From Nonomuraea terrae (GTDB lineage: Bacteria; Actinomycetota; Actinomycetes; Streptosporangiales; Streptosporangiaceae): a stretch of 64,000 nt of DNA. The translations under genes were made by a program, and so were the position numbers. A model generated the notes under the pieces. The model did no database searches. It was not told where the DNA came from and worked only from the letters and a program-made list of their open reading frames with translations. Location: contig NZ_SMKQ01000004.1 in NCBI RefSeq assembly GCF_004348995.1, positions 62,001-126,000 of the forward strand, given 5' to 3'. Shown one piece after another: positions 8,104 to 16,831 of the stretch. Position 1 is the first letter of the stretch. Every line of letters starts with the position of its first letter.

Positions 8104-8550
8104 TCAGGAACGCGGCGGCCGGCGGTCCTCGATCACCCGGGCCAGTGCGGGCAGGGCGACCGCGACGGCGTGCTGCTCCTGCTCGGTCAGCTCGTCGATC
8201 AGTTGCTGGAGCGCCAGGGCGCGTTCGGCGCGCCGTCGCAGGAACACCTCCACTCCGGTGTCGGTGACCTCGACCAGGACGCCGCGTCCGTCGCTGTGAT
8301 CGGCGGTGCGCCGTACGAGGTCCCCGCGTTCCAGGCGGTTGACGAGCTGCGACATGTTCGGCTGGGAGACGCCTTCCGCGCGGGCGAGTTCGGTCAGCCG
8401 CTGCGGACCTTCGCGCGCCAGGCGGCTCAGCACGAAGGAGGCGGCGCTGCTGAGCCCGCCCGTGGTCGCGCTCAGCCGGACGTGCCGCACCAGCTGTTCC
8501 ACGGCGATCGTCAAAGCGTCGGCCGAACCCTGCGGGATCGCCACGTCCAT
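8104..8550 (-). CDS. MarR-family transcriptional regulator
   Basis: 148 residues from the ATG at 8550 (an ATG at 8565 would add five). The winged helix-turn-helix is clear: ASFVLSRLAREGPQRLTELA, then EGVSQPNMSQLVNRLERGDL and VRRTADHSDGRGVLVEVTD for the wing. The C-terminal helices form the dimer interface. It is the first gene of a MarR-MFS operon. The 36-bp dyad at 8545-8580 overlaps the start and is almost certainly its own operator, so autorepression with drug-responsive release is the expected control. The longer open frame upstream (to 8805) runs across the operator and lacks family similarity, so it is not used. Confidence 0.9.
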   Translation of the reverse strand: MDVAIPQGSADALTIAVEQLVRHVRLSATTGGLSSAASFVLSRLAREGPQRLTELARAEGVSQPNMSQLVNRLERGDLVRRTADHSDGRGVLVEVTDTGVEVFLRRRAERALALQQLIDELTEQEQHAVAVALPALARVIEDRRPPRS

Positions 8551-8580
8551 AAGGGGCTTATGCATAGGTGCATTATGGAC
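8545..8580. promoter_or_regulatory. 36-bp MarR operator dyad
   Basis: The sequence starts GTCCATAA (8545-8552) and ends TTATGGAC (8573-8580), a perfect 8-bp inverted pair. The exact centre of the 36 bp is the palindrome TATGCATA (8559-8566). A CATAAT -10-like box for the minus strand lies inside the right arm (8573-8578). Size, symmetry and position over the MarR start fit an autoregulatory MarR operator. Confidence 0.7.
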
Positions 8581-8656
8581 TTCCGCTTTTCCGGCAAACG
8601 ACCCACCCCCGGCGAAGACGGCGAATATCACCGCCATGGCCGGAGAAAGTGCGGGT

Positions 8657-9316
8657 ATGGATCGAACCATGATCTTCTTGAGACGGGCAGCACATGTCGC
8701 CGTCCTCGCCCTGATGGTCATCCCGATCGCCGCCGTCCTCGCCGCCAAGCCGGCGGCGGCCGAACAACGCAAGCGGTCGCAGGCCGCCGCCCTCGCCCGC
8801 AGCATGCTGACTCAGCTCAAGATCGCCAGGCCGTTGTCCATCAGCGGCTACAGCCGCGCGAAGTTCCAGCCCAGCTGGCCGAACCGCAGGGGGAAATGCA
8901 GCACGCGGGAGATCGTGCTGGCCCGCGACGCACGGAGCATCCGCCGTGACTCCCGCTGCCATCCCGTCCGGGGCACCTGGTTCAGCCCCTACGACGGCAA
9001 GCGGCTGAAGAGCGAGAAGAACGTGGACGTCGACCACCTGGTGCCGCTCTCCTACGCCTGGCGCTCGGGCGCCAAGCGGTGGAGCCCGGCCAAACGACGC
9101 GCCTTCGCCAACGACCTCACCCGCCCCGAGCTCATCACCGTCAGCCACTCCGCCAACATCGCCAAGGGCGGCAAGGGGCCGCAGAGCTGGCGTCCGCAAC
9201 GCCGGGCCTACTGGTGCCGGTACGCGACCTCATGGATCACCGTCAAACACCACTACGGGCTCTTCGTGACGAGCAGGGAGCGGGTGGCTCTGCTCAACAT
9301 GCTGCGCACCTGCTGA
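8657..9316 (+). CDS. Secreted HNH-type endonuclease (DUF1524/GmrSD-like)
   Basis: 219 residues. The ATG at 8657 is chosen because GGAGAAAG lies eight bases upstream. Residues 1-35 are a Sec signal peptide (basic start, hydrophobic MIFLRRAAHVAVLALMVIPI, then AAVLAAKPAAA). The mature protein carries the nuclease core VDVDHLVPLSYAWRSGAKRW, with the D-H pair of the beta-beta-alpha-metal fold, followed by NDLTRPELITVSHSANIAKG and a KGPQSWRP segment supplying the second histidine/asparagine region. Four cysteines suggest disulfides. Extracellular nucleases of this type scavenge nucleic acids, though a toxin-like role cannot be excluded. The gene is divergent from the MarR operon and stands alone. 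Confidence 0.88.
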   Translation: MDRTMIFLRRAAHVAVLALMVIPIAAVLAAKPAAAEQRKRSQAAALARSMLTQLKIARPLSISGYSRAKFQPSWPNRRGKCSTREIVLARDARSIRRDSRCHPVRGTWFSPYDGKRLKSEKNVDVDHLVPLSYAWRSGAKRWSPAKRRAFANDLTRPELITVSHSANIAKGGKGPQSWRPQRRAYWCRYATSWITVKHHYGLFVTSRERVALLNMLRTC

Positions 9317-9530
9317 GGAACGCGCCGGGCGGACGTGCGCGGTGCGGAGGAACGGCCGCGTCCGCCCGGTTTTCACGTTCATTGTCAGGATCTTCCGATT
9401 GTTGCTGTTGTATCGTCATCCCGCTGTTCGATTCGTCGCGGTCGACACGGGGGCCGCGTCTCGCCGCCGCCCTGCTTCGGGGCCATCACGGTATGAGCGG
9501 GCCGGTCGGCCGATCCACGATTGGAGCAAT

Positions 9531-11162
9531 GTGCGAGGAAGATCCTCTCTGCTGGGTGCCGTCGTCGTGGCGATGGCGGCGCTGTTACCCGCACTGCCGG
9601 CTGTCGCGGCGACCCCAGACCCATCGGCGACCCCAGACCCATCGGCGACCCCGAAGCCCACGGCGACCGCAGAGCCTTCGGCGGCTCCCGCGAAGGGCCG
9701 CATCGCCTGGGCTCCCTGCGAGGAGGAGCCCAGCGCCGAGTGCGGCACACTGGCCGTCCCCATCGACTGGTCGCGTCCGAGCGGGCCCACCATCGATCTG
9801 GCCGTCGCCCGCCGCAAGGCCACCGACCCCGCCTCCCGCGTCGGATCCCTGGTGATCAACCCCGGCGGTCCCGGCGGATCGGGGGTGGAGGCCGCGTACG
9901 GCGCTCCCGGTTTCTTCACCGAGGAGCTGCAGAAGCACTTCGACATCGTCGGCTTCGACCCCCGGGGCGTCGGCCGCAGTCACCCGGTGATCTGCTCGGC
10001 GTCGGTGTACAACCAGATGCCGTACGCCGTCATGAAGAGCCAGGCCGACTTCGTCAAGTGGAGCGGCTACGCCAAGAAGCTGCGCGCCGACTGCCGGGCC
10101 CGCACCGGCCCGCTCTACGACCACGTCGACTCGGTCAACGTCGCGCGCGACCTCGACGCCCTGCGCGCCGCGCTCGGCGAGGAGAAGCTCACCTTCTACG
10201 GGATCTCGTACGGCACGCTGATCGGCCAGATGTACGCCGAGCTGTTCCCGCACCGGATCCGGGCCATGGCCCTCGACAGCAACATGGACCACAGCCTCGG
10301 CGTCAAGGCGTTCCTCGACAGTGAGGCCGCCGCCGTCGAGGACGCCTTCGACCAGTTCGTCGGGTGGTGCGACCAGGAGCCGGCCTGCGCGCTGCACGGG
10401 CAGGACGTCCGCGCCGTGTGGGAGCGGGTCCTCGCCAAGGCCCGCAGCGGCAAGCTCTACTACCCGGGTGTCGAGGACCGGCCGATGACCGAGATCCAGG
10501 TCCTGTGGCAGGGCGTGCTCGGCACCGAGGGTCCCGCCTGGCAGCTGCTCAGCGAGATGCTGCGCGCCCTGGACGGCGGGGAGCCGCCCTCGTGGATGCC
10601 GCCGCTGCCCGGCCGGCAGCCGGTGTCGGGTGAGGTCGCGCACCTGCCGACCGCGATCCTCTGCCAGGACTACCACCTGCCGGTGCGCAACTACAAGGAG
10701 TACGCCGCCCTGCTGCGCAGCTCCAACCGGCTGGCCCCCGACATGCGGCTCAACCCGATGCCGATCGAGGACCTGCCCGTCTGCCTGAAGCACCCCACCA
10801 CCAACCCGCAGCACCGGCTGCGCTACACGGGCGACGCCCCGATCCTGCTGGGGAACTCGCTGCACGACCCCTCCACGCCGTACTCGTGGTCCGCCAACGT
10901 GGCCCGGCAGCTCGGCCCCAAGGCGCGCCTGCTGACGTACGAGGGCTGGGGTCACCGCATCTACGGCAAGGACGAGTGCAGCACGGTGCCGATCGACGAC
11001 TACCTGATCTCGCTCACCGTGCCGCCGCCCGGCTTCCGCTGCCCCGTGGGCGGCAGGGTCGAGACCACGTTCAAGAAGCGGCAGCGCGAGCTGTGGCCGA
11101 CGGACGGGCTGCCCTGGAGCGCCCCGTTCCCGACGCCGCTCATCGCCGGCCGCGCGGGATGA
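9531..11162 (+). CDS. Secreted alpha/beta-hydrolase, tripeptidyl aminopeptidase (SlpD/E-like, S33) family
   Basis: 543 residues from the GTG at 9531, which has TTGGAG four bases upstream. A signal peptide (GAVVVAMAALLPALPAVAA) is followed by a short repeat linker of TPDPSA units, then the catalytic domain. The oxyanion-hole segment is VINPGGPGGSG; the nucleophile is Ser226 in GISYG; Asp446 (LHDPSTP) and His475 (GWGHRIYG) complete the triad. The C-terminal TAP-like domain contains cysteine pairs (CQDYH, CLKHP, CSTVP, CPVGG). Family members release tripeptides from secreted proteins. The linker copies TPDPSATPDPSATPKP arise from a 15-bp DNA repeat. Its 3' end overlaps the convergent sulfatase gene by 23 bp. 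Confidence 0.9.
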   Translation: MRGRSSLLGAVVVAMAALLPALPAVAATPDPSATPDPSATPKPTATAEPSAAPAKGRIAWAPCEEEPSAECGTLAVPIDWSRPSGPTIDLAVARRKATDPASRVGSLVINPGGPGGSGVEAAYGAPGFFTEELQKHFDIVGFDPRGVGRSHPVICSASVYNQMPYAVMKSQADFVKWSGYAKKLRADCRARTGPLYDHVDSVNVARDLDALRAALGEEKLTFYGISYGTLIGQMYAELFPHRIRAMALDSNMDHSLGVKAFLDSEAAAVEDAFDQFVGWCDQEPACALHGQDVRAVWERVLAKARSGKLYYPGVEDRPMTEIQVLWQGVLGTEGPAWQLLSEMLRALDGGEPPSWMPPLPGRQPVSGEVAHLPTAILCQDYHLPVRNYKEYAALLRSSNRLAPDMRLNPMPIEDLPVCLKHPTTNPQHRLRYTGDAPILLGNSLHDPSTPYSWSANVARQLGPKARLLTYEGWGHRIYGKDECSTVPIDDYLISLTVPPPGFRCPVGGRVETTFKKRQRELWPTDGLPWSAPFPTPLIAGRAG

Positions 11163-12693
11163 CACCGACCCGTCGCGCCCAGCCCTCGTACTCGGCCGCC
11201 AGGTCGGCGACGAGGGCAGGGTGGCGGCGGGCCAGGTCGGTCGTCTCGGAGCGGTCCGCGTCCATGTCGTACAGCTCCCACGGCCCGCCGTTCTCGCGGA
11301 CCAGCTTCCACCGGCCGCGGCGTACGGCGGCGTTGCCGAGGTGCTCCCAGAACAGCGGCACGTCCGCGACCGGCTCGCCGCGCAGCGCGGGCAGCATGGT
11401 GCGGCCCTCGGGCGGCGGGACCTCCCTGCCCCGGTACCGGCGCGGAGGCTCGACGCCGGCCACGCCGAGCAGGGTGGGCAGAACGTCGGTGAGCTGGAAG
11501 GGCGTCCGCACGATCCGCCCGCCGGCCAGGCCGCCCGCCGGCCAGTGCACGATGAACGGGGTCGCGATGCCTCCTTCGTGCACCCACCGTTTGTAGTGGC
11601 GGAAGGGGGTGTTGGACAGGTTGGCCCACGCGGGACCGTAGCTGGCGTAGGTGTCCTCGGGCCCGGGGTCGATGCCCGGGTCGTTGCCCACCCGCAGCTC
11701 CGCGCCGTCGCGGGTGCGCGGCGGGACGATGTGCCGCCTGGACCGGAACTCCTCGGGGTCGCCGAGCGGGAGCACCTCGGCGCAGCCGCCGTTGTCCGAC
11801 AGGAACACCACCAGGGTGTCGTCCACGACCCCGCAGGCCGTCAGCCGGTCGAGGATGCGGCCGATCCCCCGGTCCATGCGCTCGACCTGAGCCGCGTACA
11901 CCTGCATGCGGCGCGCCTCCCACTCCTGGTGCGGCGCCGCCGCCCACGGGGGTTGCGCCGGGTCGCGCGCGGACAACGCGGACTCCGCGCCCAGCAGTCC
12001 TTCGGCGCGCAGCCGGTCGAGCCGGCGACGGCGCAGCTCGTCCCAGCCCGCGGTGTAGACGCCGTCGTACGCGGCGACGTCCTCCGGCGGCGCGTGCAGC
12101 GGCCAGTGCGGCGCGGTGTAGGCGACGTAGGCGAAGAACGCGCGGCCTGCGGCAGCCTCCCGCCCGATGAACTCCACCGCGTGATCGGTGATCGCGTCGG
12201 TGTAGAAGAACCGCGGGTCGCGGGTCTCGGCGCTGGCGTCCGCCTCGCCGCGGCGCAGGGTCGCCGGGTCGTAGTAGCTGCCGCATCCGCTGAGCGTGCC
12301 GAAGAAGTCGGCGAAGCCCCGCCGGGTGGGCCACGAGCCGGCCGGCTCCCACAGCGGCCCGCTCAGGTGCCACTTGCCGGACATGCCGGTGGCGTACCCG
12401 GCGTCGCCGAGCACCTCGGCGACGGTCACGCAGCGGTCGGTGAGGCTGCCCGGATAGCCGCCGGGCATGTTGCTCCCGGCCAGGACGCCGATGCCGGTCT
12501 GGTGCGGGTGCAGCCCGGTCAGCAGGGACGCGCGTGACGGGCTGCACCGGGCCGTGTTGGAGAACTGCGTCAGCCGCACCCCGGACCGGCCGAGCCGGTC
12601 GAGGTTCGGCGTACGGATCTCACCGCCGTAGCACCCGATGTCCGAATAGCCCAGGTCGTCGGCGAGGATCAGCACGATGTTGGGCGGTCTCAC
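11140..12693 (-). CDS. Formylglycine-dependent arylsulfatase-type sulfatase (cytoplasmic)
   Basis: 517 residues. It opens with NIVLILADDLGYSDIGCYGG, the metal-binding start of type I sulfatases (Asp12, Asp13). The activation motif C-x-P-S-R is present at Cys50 (ARCSPSRASLLTG), the residue converted to formylglycine. WHLSG and FLSDNGG, with a later KRWVHEGG-type segment, supply other metal and sulfate ligands. There is no signal peptide, so desulfation would happen inside the cell. The GTG start overlaps the stop of the GH13 gene (GTGA), indicating translational coupling as last gene of the operon. Substrate class inferred: a sulfated oligosaccharide imported by the linked ABC system. Sulfatases also act on sulfate esters of other kinds. 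Confidence 0.92.
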   Translation of the reverse strand: MRPPNIVLILADDLGYSDIGCYGGEIRTPNLDRLGRSGVRLTQFSNTARCSPSRASLLTGLHPHQTGIGVLAGSNMPGGYPGSLTDRCVTVAEVLGDAGYATGMSGKWHLSGPLWEPAGSWPTRRGFADFFGTLSGCGSYYDPATLRRGEADASAETRDPRFFYTDAITDHAVEFIGREAAAGRAFFAYVAYTAPHWPLHAPPEDVAAYDGVYTAGWDELRRRRLDRLRAEGLLGAESALSARDPAQPPWAAAPHQEWEARRMQVYAAQVERMDRGIGRILDRLTACGVVDDTLVVFLSDNGGCAEVLPLGDPEEFRSRRHIVPPRTRDGAELRVGNDPGIDPGPEDTYASYGPAWANLSNTPFRHYKRWVHEGGIATPFIVHWPAGGLAGGRIVRTPFQLTDVLPTLLGVAGVEPPRRYRGREVPPPEGRTMLPALRGEPVADVPLFWEHLGNAAVRRGRWKLVRENGGPWELYDMDADRSETTDLARRHPALVADLAAEYEGWARRVGVIPRGRR

Positions 12694-14306
12694 GTCGTAC
12701 GCAGCCACACGGTCGTGTCCGGCGGGAGCGGATCGCCGCTCGCGTCGAGGGTGTCGCTGCGCAGCAGGACGACCGCGTCCGGGGGCAGCGGCTCCTCCCC
12801 GGGGCCGAGGTTGACGACGCACGCGAAGCCCGGTCCGCGGCGGAAGCACAGGACCGAGCCGGATCGGCCCGTCCACTCCAGCTCCTGCGGCACGTCCAGC
12901 TCGCGGCGGATCCGCAGCGCCCGCGCCACGAGGTGGTAGGTGGACGACGGGTCGGCCAGCTGGTTCTCGACCGAGAACCGCTCCCAGCCGGGCGGCTGCG
13001 GCAGCCACGGGTCCGCGGACCCGAACCCGGCGCCGTCCGGCTCCGCCGTCCAGGGCAGCGGCACGCGGCAGCCGTCGCGTCCCCGGCGCCGCCCGCCGGA
13101 ACGGGTCCAGATCGGGTCCTGGATGCGGTCGTCGGGGATGTCCATGTGGTCGGGCAGCCCGAGCTCCTCGCCCTGGTAGAGGTAGGCGACGCCGGGCAGC
13201 GCGAGCATCAGCAGCAGCGCGGCCCTGGCGCGGCGCCGGCCGAGGTCCTCGTCCACCGGGCCGAGCTCGTGACCGGACCTGCCCTGGTGCTTGCGGGTGT
13301 CGGCACGGCCGTAGCGGGTGACCGTGCGTTCGACGTCGTGGTTGGACAGCACCCAGGTCGGCGGCGCGCCGACGAGGGACATCGTGCGGACCGTAGAGTC
13401 GATCACCGTGAACAGGTCGCCCGCGTCCCACGCGGACTGCAGGAACGGGAAGTTGAACGCGGTGTGCAACTGGGCCGGCGCCACGTACCTGGCCAGTCGT
13501 TCGGGGTCGGCCACCCACGCCTCGGCCACGAACACGCGGGGCGGGTCGTACTCGTCGGCCACCCTGCGCCAGTCACGGTAGATCTCGTGCACCTCGTCGC
13601 GGTCGCGGTGCGGGTGGTCCGGCACGTCGGTCAGGACGAGCAGGTCCTCCTCCCCGTAACCGAGATCGGGATATTCCGGGTGTTTGGTCAGCCCGGTGGC
13701 GACGTCGATCCTGAACCCGTCCACCCCGCGGTCGAACCAGAACCGCAGGATGTCCAGGAACTCCGCGCGGACCTCGGGGTTCGACCAGTTGAGATCGGCC
13801 TGGCTGGGGTCGAACAGGTGCAGGTACCACTGCCCGTCGGGCACCCGCTGCCAGGCGCTGCCACCGAACGTGCTGCGCCAGTCGTTCGGCGGGACGTCCC
13901 CGCCGGGGCCGTCCAGGAAGTGGTACCTGGCGCGTTCCGGGGAGCCGGGCGGAGCGGCGAGCGCGGCCTGGAACCACGGGTGGTCGGTGGAGGTGTGGTT
14001 CGGCACGACGTCCAGCACGACCCGCAGGCCGTGCCGGTGCGCCTCCTCGATGAGGAGCTCGGCCTGGCGTACGTCGCCGTACTCGGGGGCGATGGCGCGG
14101 TAGTCGGAGACGTCGTAGCCGCCGTCGTTGTTCGGCGACGCGTACCACGGCGTGATCCAGACGGCGTCCACGCCGAGATCGGCCAGGTAGGCCAGGCTGC
14201 TGCGGATGCCCGCGATGTCGCCGATGCCGTCGCCGTCGCCGTCCGCGAACGACCGGATGTACAGCTCGTAGATGACGGCGGTGCGCCACCACTCGGCGTC
14301 ACTCAT
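12690..14306 (-). CDS. GH13-family alpha-glucosidase / oligo-glucosidase
   Basis: 538 residues, normal for cytoplasmic GH13 exo-glucosidases. It starts WWRTAVIYELYIRSFADGDG, and conserved regions are in order: VVLDVVPNHTS (region I), GFRIDVA with nucleophile Asp201 (region II), FVAEAW with acid/base Glu262 (region III), and LSNHDVE with transition-state Asp324 (region IV). YLYQGEELGLPD is also typical. No signal peptide is present. It would hydrolyse alpha-glucosidic bonds of imported oligosaccharides. The ATG overlaps the end of the DapA-family gene by eight bases. Within this operon it probably trims glucose from a mixed, partly sulfated glycan. Confidence 0.92.
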   Translation of the reverse strand: MSDAEWWRTAVIYELYIRSFADGDGDGIGDIAGIRSSLAYLADLGVDAVWITPWYASPNNDGGYDVSDYRAIAPEYGDVRQAELLIEEAHRHGLRVVLDVVPNHTSTDHPWFQAALAAPPGSPERARYHFLDGPGGDVPPNDWRSTFGGSAWQRVPDGQWYLHLFDPSQADLNWSNPEVRAEFLDILRFWFDRGVDGFRIDVATGLTKHPEYPDLGYGEEDLLVLTDVPDHPHRDRDEVHEIYRDWRRVADEYDPPRVFVAEAWVADPERLARYVAPAQLHTAFNFPFLQSAWDAGDLFTVIDSTVRTMSLVGAPPTWVLSNHDVERTVTRYGRADTRKHQGRSGHELGPVDEDLGRRRARAALLLMLALPGVAYLYQGEELGLPDHMDIPDDRIQDPIWTRSGGRRRGRDGCRVPLPWTAEPDGAGFGSADPWLPQPPGWERFSVENQLADPSSTYHLVARALRIRRELDVPQELEWTGRSGSVLCFRRGPGFACVVNLGPGEEPLPPDAVVLLRSDTLDASGDPLPPDTTVWLRTT

Positions 14307-15195
14307 CGGCGGCTCCGATCAGGTCAGGTTCGTACGCGTCCAGGAACGCGCGCAGGGCGGCCGTCTCGTCGTCGTCGAGCGTGCGCAGCGGCGGGGCGAC
14401 CGCCGCGGGGCAGAGACCCCGCAGCGCCAGCGCCGCCTTGACGACCGGGACTCCTGGCCTGATCCCGTGCACCGCGAGCAGCTCGATGACGCGTCGCTGA
14501 GCCCGCGCGGCCCGGTCACCGTCGAACAGGTCGAGCGTGAGCCGGGGCGCGAGGTTGGCGATGCCCGGGGTGATGCCGTCGGCGCCGGCGGCGAGCGCGT
14601 CGCGCATGGCGCGTTCGGCGCCCTGGCTGACCCCGAAGCCGGGCCGGCGGCGCTTGACGTCGAGCCACTGGCGCAGGACGCCGGAGTCGCCGGAGCTGTC
14701 CTTGACGCCCGCGACGTGTTCCATGCCGGCGACCGCCGCGATCGAGCCCGCCGAGAACGGCGCGGCGTAGCGCGGGATGTGGTACGCGATCACCGGCAAG
14801 GACACCGCCCGCATCGCCCGGTAGTGCTCGATGACGTCGCGTTCATCGTGGTGAAAGTAGCACGGCGGGCTGACGGCGACCGCGTCGCAGCCGGCCTCTG
14901 CGGCGAGCTCGGCCCGCGTCAGCGATTCGCGGGTGCCGGCGCTTGAGGCGTTCACGATGACGACGCCGTCCGGCGCCAGCCGCCGCCACCCGGCGACGGC
15001 GTCGCGGAGGAATCCGCCGATCTCGGCCGTCTGGTGCAGCGGCCCTTCACCATTCGTGCCCAGCAGCATGATCTTCGTGACGCCCGCGGCGGCGAGCGCG
15101 CCGAAGTAGCGCCGCCCGGCCGCGTAGTCCGGCCGGCCCTCCTCATCGATCGGCGTGACGGCGGGCACGACCACGCCCGTCAGCAGGCCGGCCAT
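14299..15195 (-). CDS. DapA / N-acetylneuraminate lyase superfamily aldolase or dehydratase
   Basis: 298 residues, TIM-barrel length. Family marks: MLLGTNGEGPLHQTAEIGGF near residue 43, Tyr138 in IAYHIPRYA, and the Schiff-base lysine Lys165 in GVKDSSGDSG. Members cleave or dehydrate 2-keto-3-deoxy acids (sialic acid, KDG, 5-keto-4-deoxyglucarate) or make dihydrodipicolinate. The position inside a sugar-uptake operon and the non-DapA YHIPRY sequence favour a sugar-acid catabolic enzyme over lysine synthesis, so uronate or nonulosonate breakdown is inferred. It shares one base with the upstream FAD gene (TGATG) and eight with GH13, so it is translationally coupled on both sides. Confidence 0.88.
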   Translation of the reverse strand: MAGLLTGVVVPAVTPIDEEGRPDYAAGRRYFGALAAAGVTKIMLLGTNGEGPLHQTAEIGGFLRDAVAGWRRLAPDGVVIVNASSAGTRESLTRAELAAEAGCDAVAVSPPCYFHHDERDVIEHYRAMRAVSLPVIAYHIPRYAAPFSAGSIAAVAGMEHVAGVKDSSGDSGVLRQWLDVKRRRPGFGVSQGAERAMRDALAAGADGITPGIANLAPRLTLDLFDGDRAARAQRRVIELLAVHGIRPGVPVVKAALALRGLCPAAVAPPLRTLDDDETAALRAFLDAYEPDLIGAADE

Positions 15196-16805
15196 CAGTA
15201 CCCCCTGATCTGCGGCCAGGCCAGCTCCACGCCGTCGGCCCGCAGCGCGTTCTGGAACGCCCGCAGGTGCGCCTCCTTGCGCCGGACGTCGTGCGGTTCC
15301 ACCTTCTCCGCCAGGCTGTAGACAGCCAGGGAGGCGGCGGCCTCGCCGATGTTCCACTCCACCGGGTGGAGCCGGTAGCAGCCGTTGGTGATGTGCGTGG
15401 TGCCGATGTTCTTGCCGGCCGGCAGCAGGTTCCGCATCCGTACGGGCAGCAGGGCGCCGAGCGGGATCTGGAACGGGCAGCTGGCGACGTCGATGTAGTT
15501 GTCGCCGCCGGTCGACGGGTGCAGGTCGATGCGGTACATGCCGATCCCGACCGTGTCGTCGTACGGCGCCGCGCCCGCCTCGCCGCGGACGGCGAGCGAG
15601 ACGTCCTGCTCGACGACGGTGTACTCGGCCCTGATGCGGCGGGACTCGCGGATGTACGGCGCGGCGGCGAAACCGTCGGGAGTGTCCATGACGTCCGGCC
15701 GCAGCCGCAGCCCCGGCCAGCCGTGCCCGCCGTCGGGCCGCGGCGCCTCGGTCTGCAGCCAGTAGAGCATGCTCTCGGACAGCTCGCGGGCCCCGGCGAG
15801 GTGGCGGGCCTTCTCCTCCTCGCTCACCCCGATGATCGGCCCCTCCACGTAGTCGATCATCGGCCAGTTGACCAGGGTGACGTCGCTGGTGATGAAGCCG
15901 GGCTCGTACAACTCCTGGGCGACGGCGCGGCGGAACTCCCACAGCTCACGGTCGCCGGGGTCCTGGCTCTGGTCGGCGACCACCGGACCGGACCGGATGT
16001 TCGGCGTGAACGTCCGCGTCAGCGGCTCCCGCGTGCGCGGGTCAGGCGCGGTCAGCCCGATCTGCGGCCCCGGCCAGTAGTCGGGACGGTACGCCCGCCA
16101 GTGGTCGTACCTCACCGGCCGCTCGATCACGTGGTTCTCCCCCTCCCGGTGATCGACGGCGAACACCCAGGAGAACGCCTGCATGTTGCCGGGCTGCGCC
16201 ACCTCGGGCGCGTTCGGCTCGCCGGTCTCGTGCCGGGACTCGAACCCGGTGACGTGCTCCACCCCGGCGAGGGGCAGCAGGTCGCCGAGCTCCGTGGCGT
16301 CCAGGAAGTACGGGCTCGTGATGTGCACCCGGCTGCCGTCGGCGCGTTCCACGCTCACGGCGCGCACGAGGTCGCCGCTGGTCTCGGCCGCCACCGGCCG
16401 GGCGCCGAGCAGGATGCGCAGGCGGCCGCTGCTCAGGTACGGGTCGACCAGCGCGCGCAGCACCGCGCCGCTGATCCGCGGCTCGTGGCAGAGCGCGCCG
16501 ACCCGGCCCAGCCCGGGGTTGAGGTACGGCTCGCTCCTGGCGGCCGGCGTGAGCGGGTACCACGTGCGGTAGTGGTCGCGGACCGCGTTCCGGTAGCGCC
16601 GGTAGGAGGCGGTGCACCCGAACTGCTCGATCCACCTGTGCTCGTCCGGTGGCACGCCCTGGCTGGTGAACTGGCCACCGATGCGGTCGCCCTCCTCGGT
16701 GAGCACCACCCGCAGCCCGTGCCGGAGTGCTGCGAGCGCGGCGGCGACACCGCCGACGCCGCCGCCGATGACGGCCAGATCCACATCAGCTGTCTGCGAT
16801 TCCAA
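15195..16805 (-). CDS. FAD-dependent oxidoreductase (FAD_oxidored family)
   Basis: 536 residues from the TTG at 16805, preceded by GGAG. The N-terminal dinucleotide motif is VDLAVIGGGVGGVAAALAAL, then VVLTEEGDRIGGQFTSQG. The family-specific tail reads LLPAGKNIGTTHITNGCYRL followed by HPVEWNIGEAAA, which contacts the flavin. YFLDATELGDLLPLAG in the middle is also typical. Homologues are found in catabolic clusters for plant and host polysaccharides, where their reaction is usually unknown; oxidation of an unusual sugar or uronate is an inference. The gene sits 26 bp after the second ABC ATPase and overlaps the DapA gene by one base. No export signal. Confidence 0.88.
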   Translation of the reverse strand: MESQTADVDLAVIGGGVGGVAAALAALRHGLRVVLTEEGDRIGGQFTSQGVPPDEHRWIEQFGCTASYRRYRNAVRDHYRTWYPLTPAARSEPYLNPGLGRVGALCHEPRISGAVLRALVDPYLSSGRLRILLGARPVAAETSGDLVRAVSVERADGSRVHITSPYFLDATELGDLLPLAGVEHVTGFESRHETGEPNAPEVAQPGNMQAFSWVFAVDHREGENHVIERPVRYDHWRAYRPDYWPGPQIGLTAPDPRTREPLTRTFTPNIRSGPVVADQSQDPGDRELWEFRRAVAQELYEPGFITSDVTLVNWPMIDYVEGPIIGVSEEEKARHLAGARELSESMLYWLQTEAPRPDGGHGWPGLRLRPDVMDTPDGFAAAPYIRESRRIRAEYTVVEQDVSLAVRGEAGAAPYDDTVGIGMYRIDLHPSTGGDNYIDVASCPFQIPLGALLPVRMRNLLPAGKNIGTTHITNGCYRLHPVEWNIGEAAASLAVYSLAEKVEPHDVRRKEAHLRAFQNALRADGVELAWPQIRGY

Positions 16806-16831
16806 AATGCTCCGTCCTGTTGTGTGGGAGG

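Noticed and set aside
6443-8299. 618-codon plus-strand open frame opposite the MFS gene
   Set aside because: It reads as Gly/Asp/Glu/Arg-rich low-complexity sequence, the usual antisense shadow of high-GC membrane-protein genes; the opposite strand has clear MFS and USP motifs.
8104-8805. Longer MarR gene starting at 8805
   Set aside because: The extra N-terminus is Ala/Arg-rich, crosses the 36-bp operator and the start of the divergent nuclease gene, and is not part of the MarR fold.
9585-11165. 526-codon minus-strand frame opposite the aminopeptidase
   Set aside because: Antisense shadow; the plus strand has signal peptide, catalytic triad and ribosome binding site.
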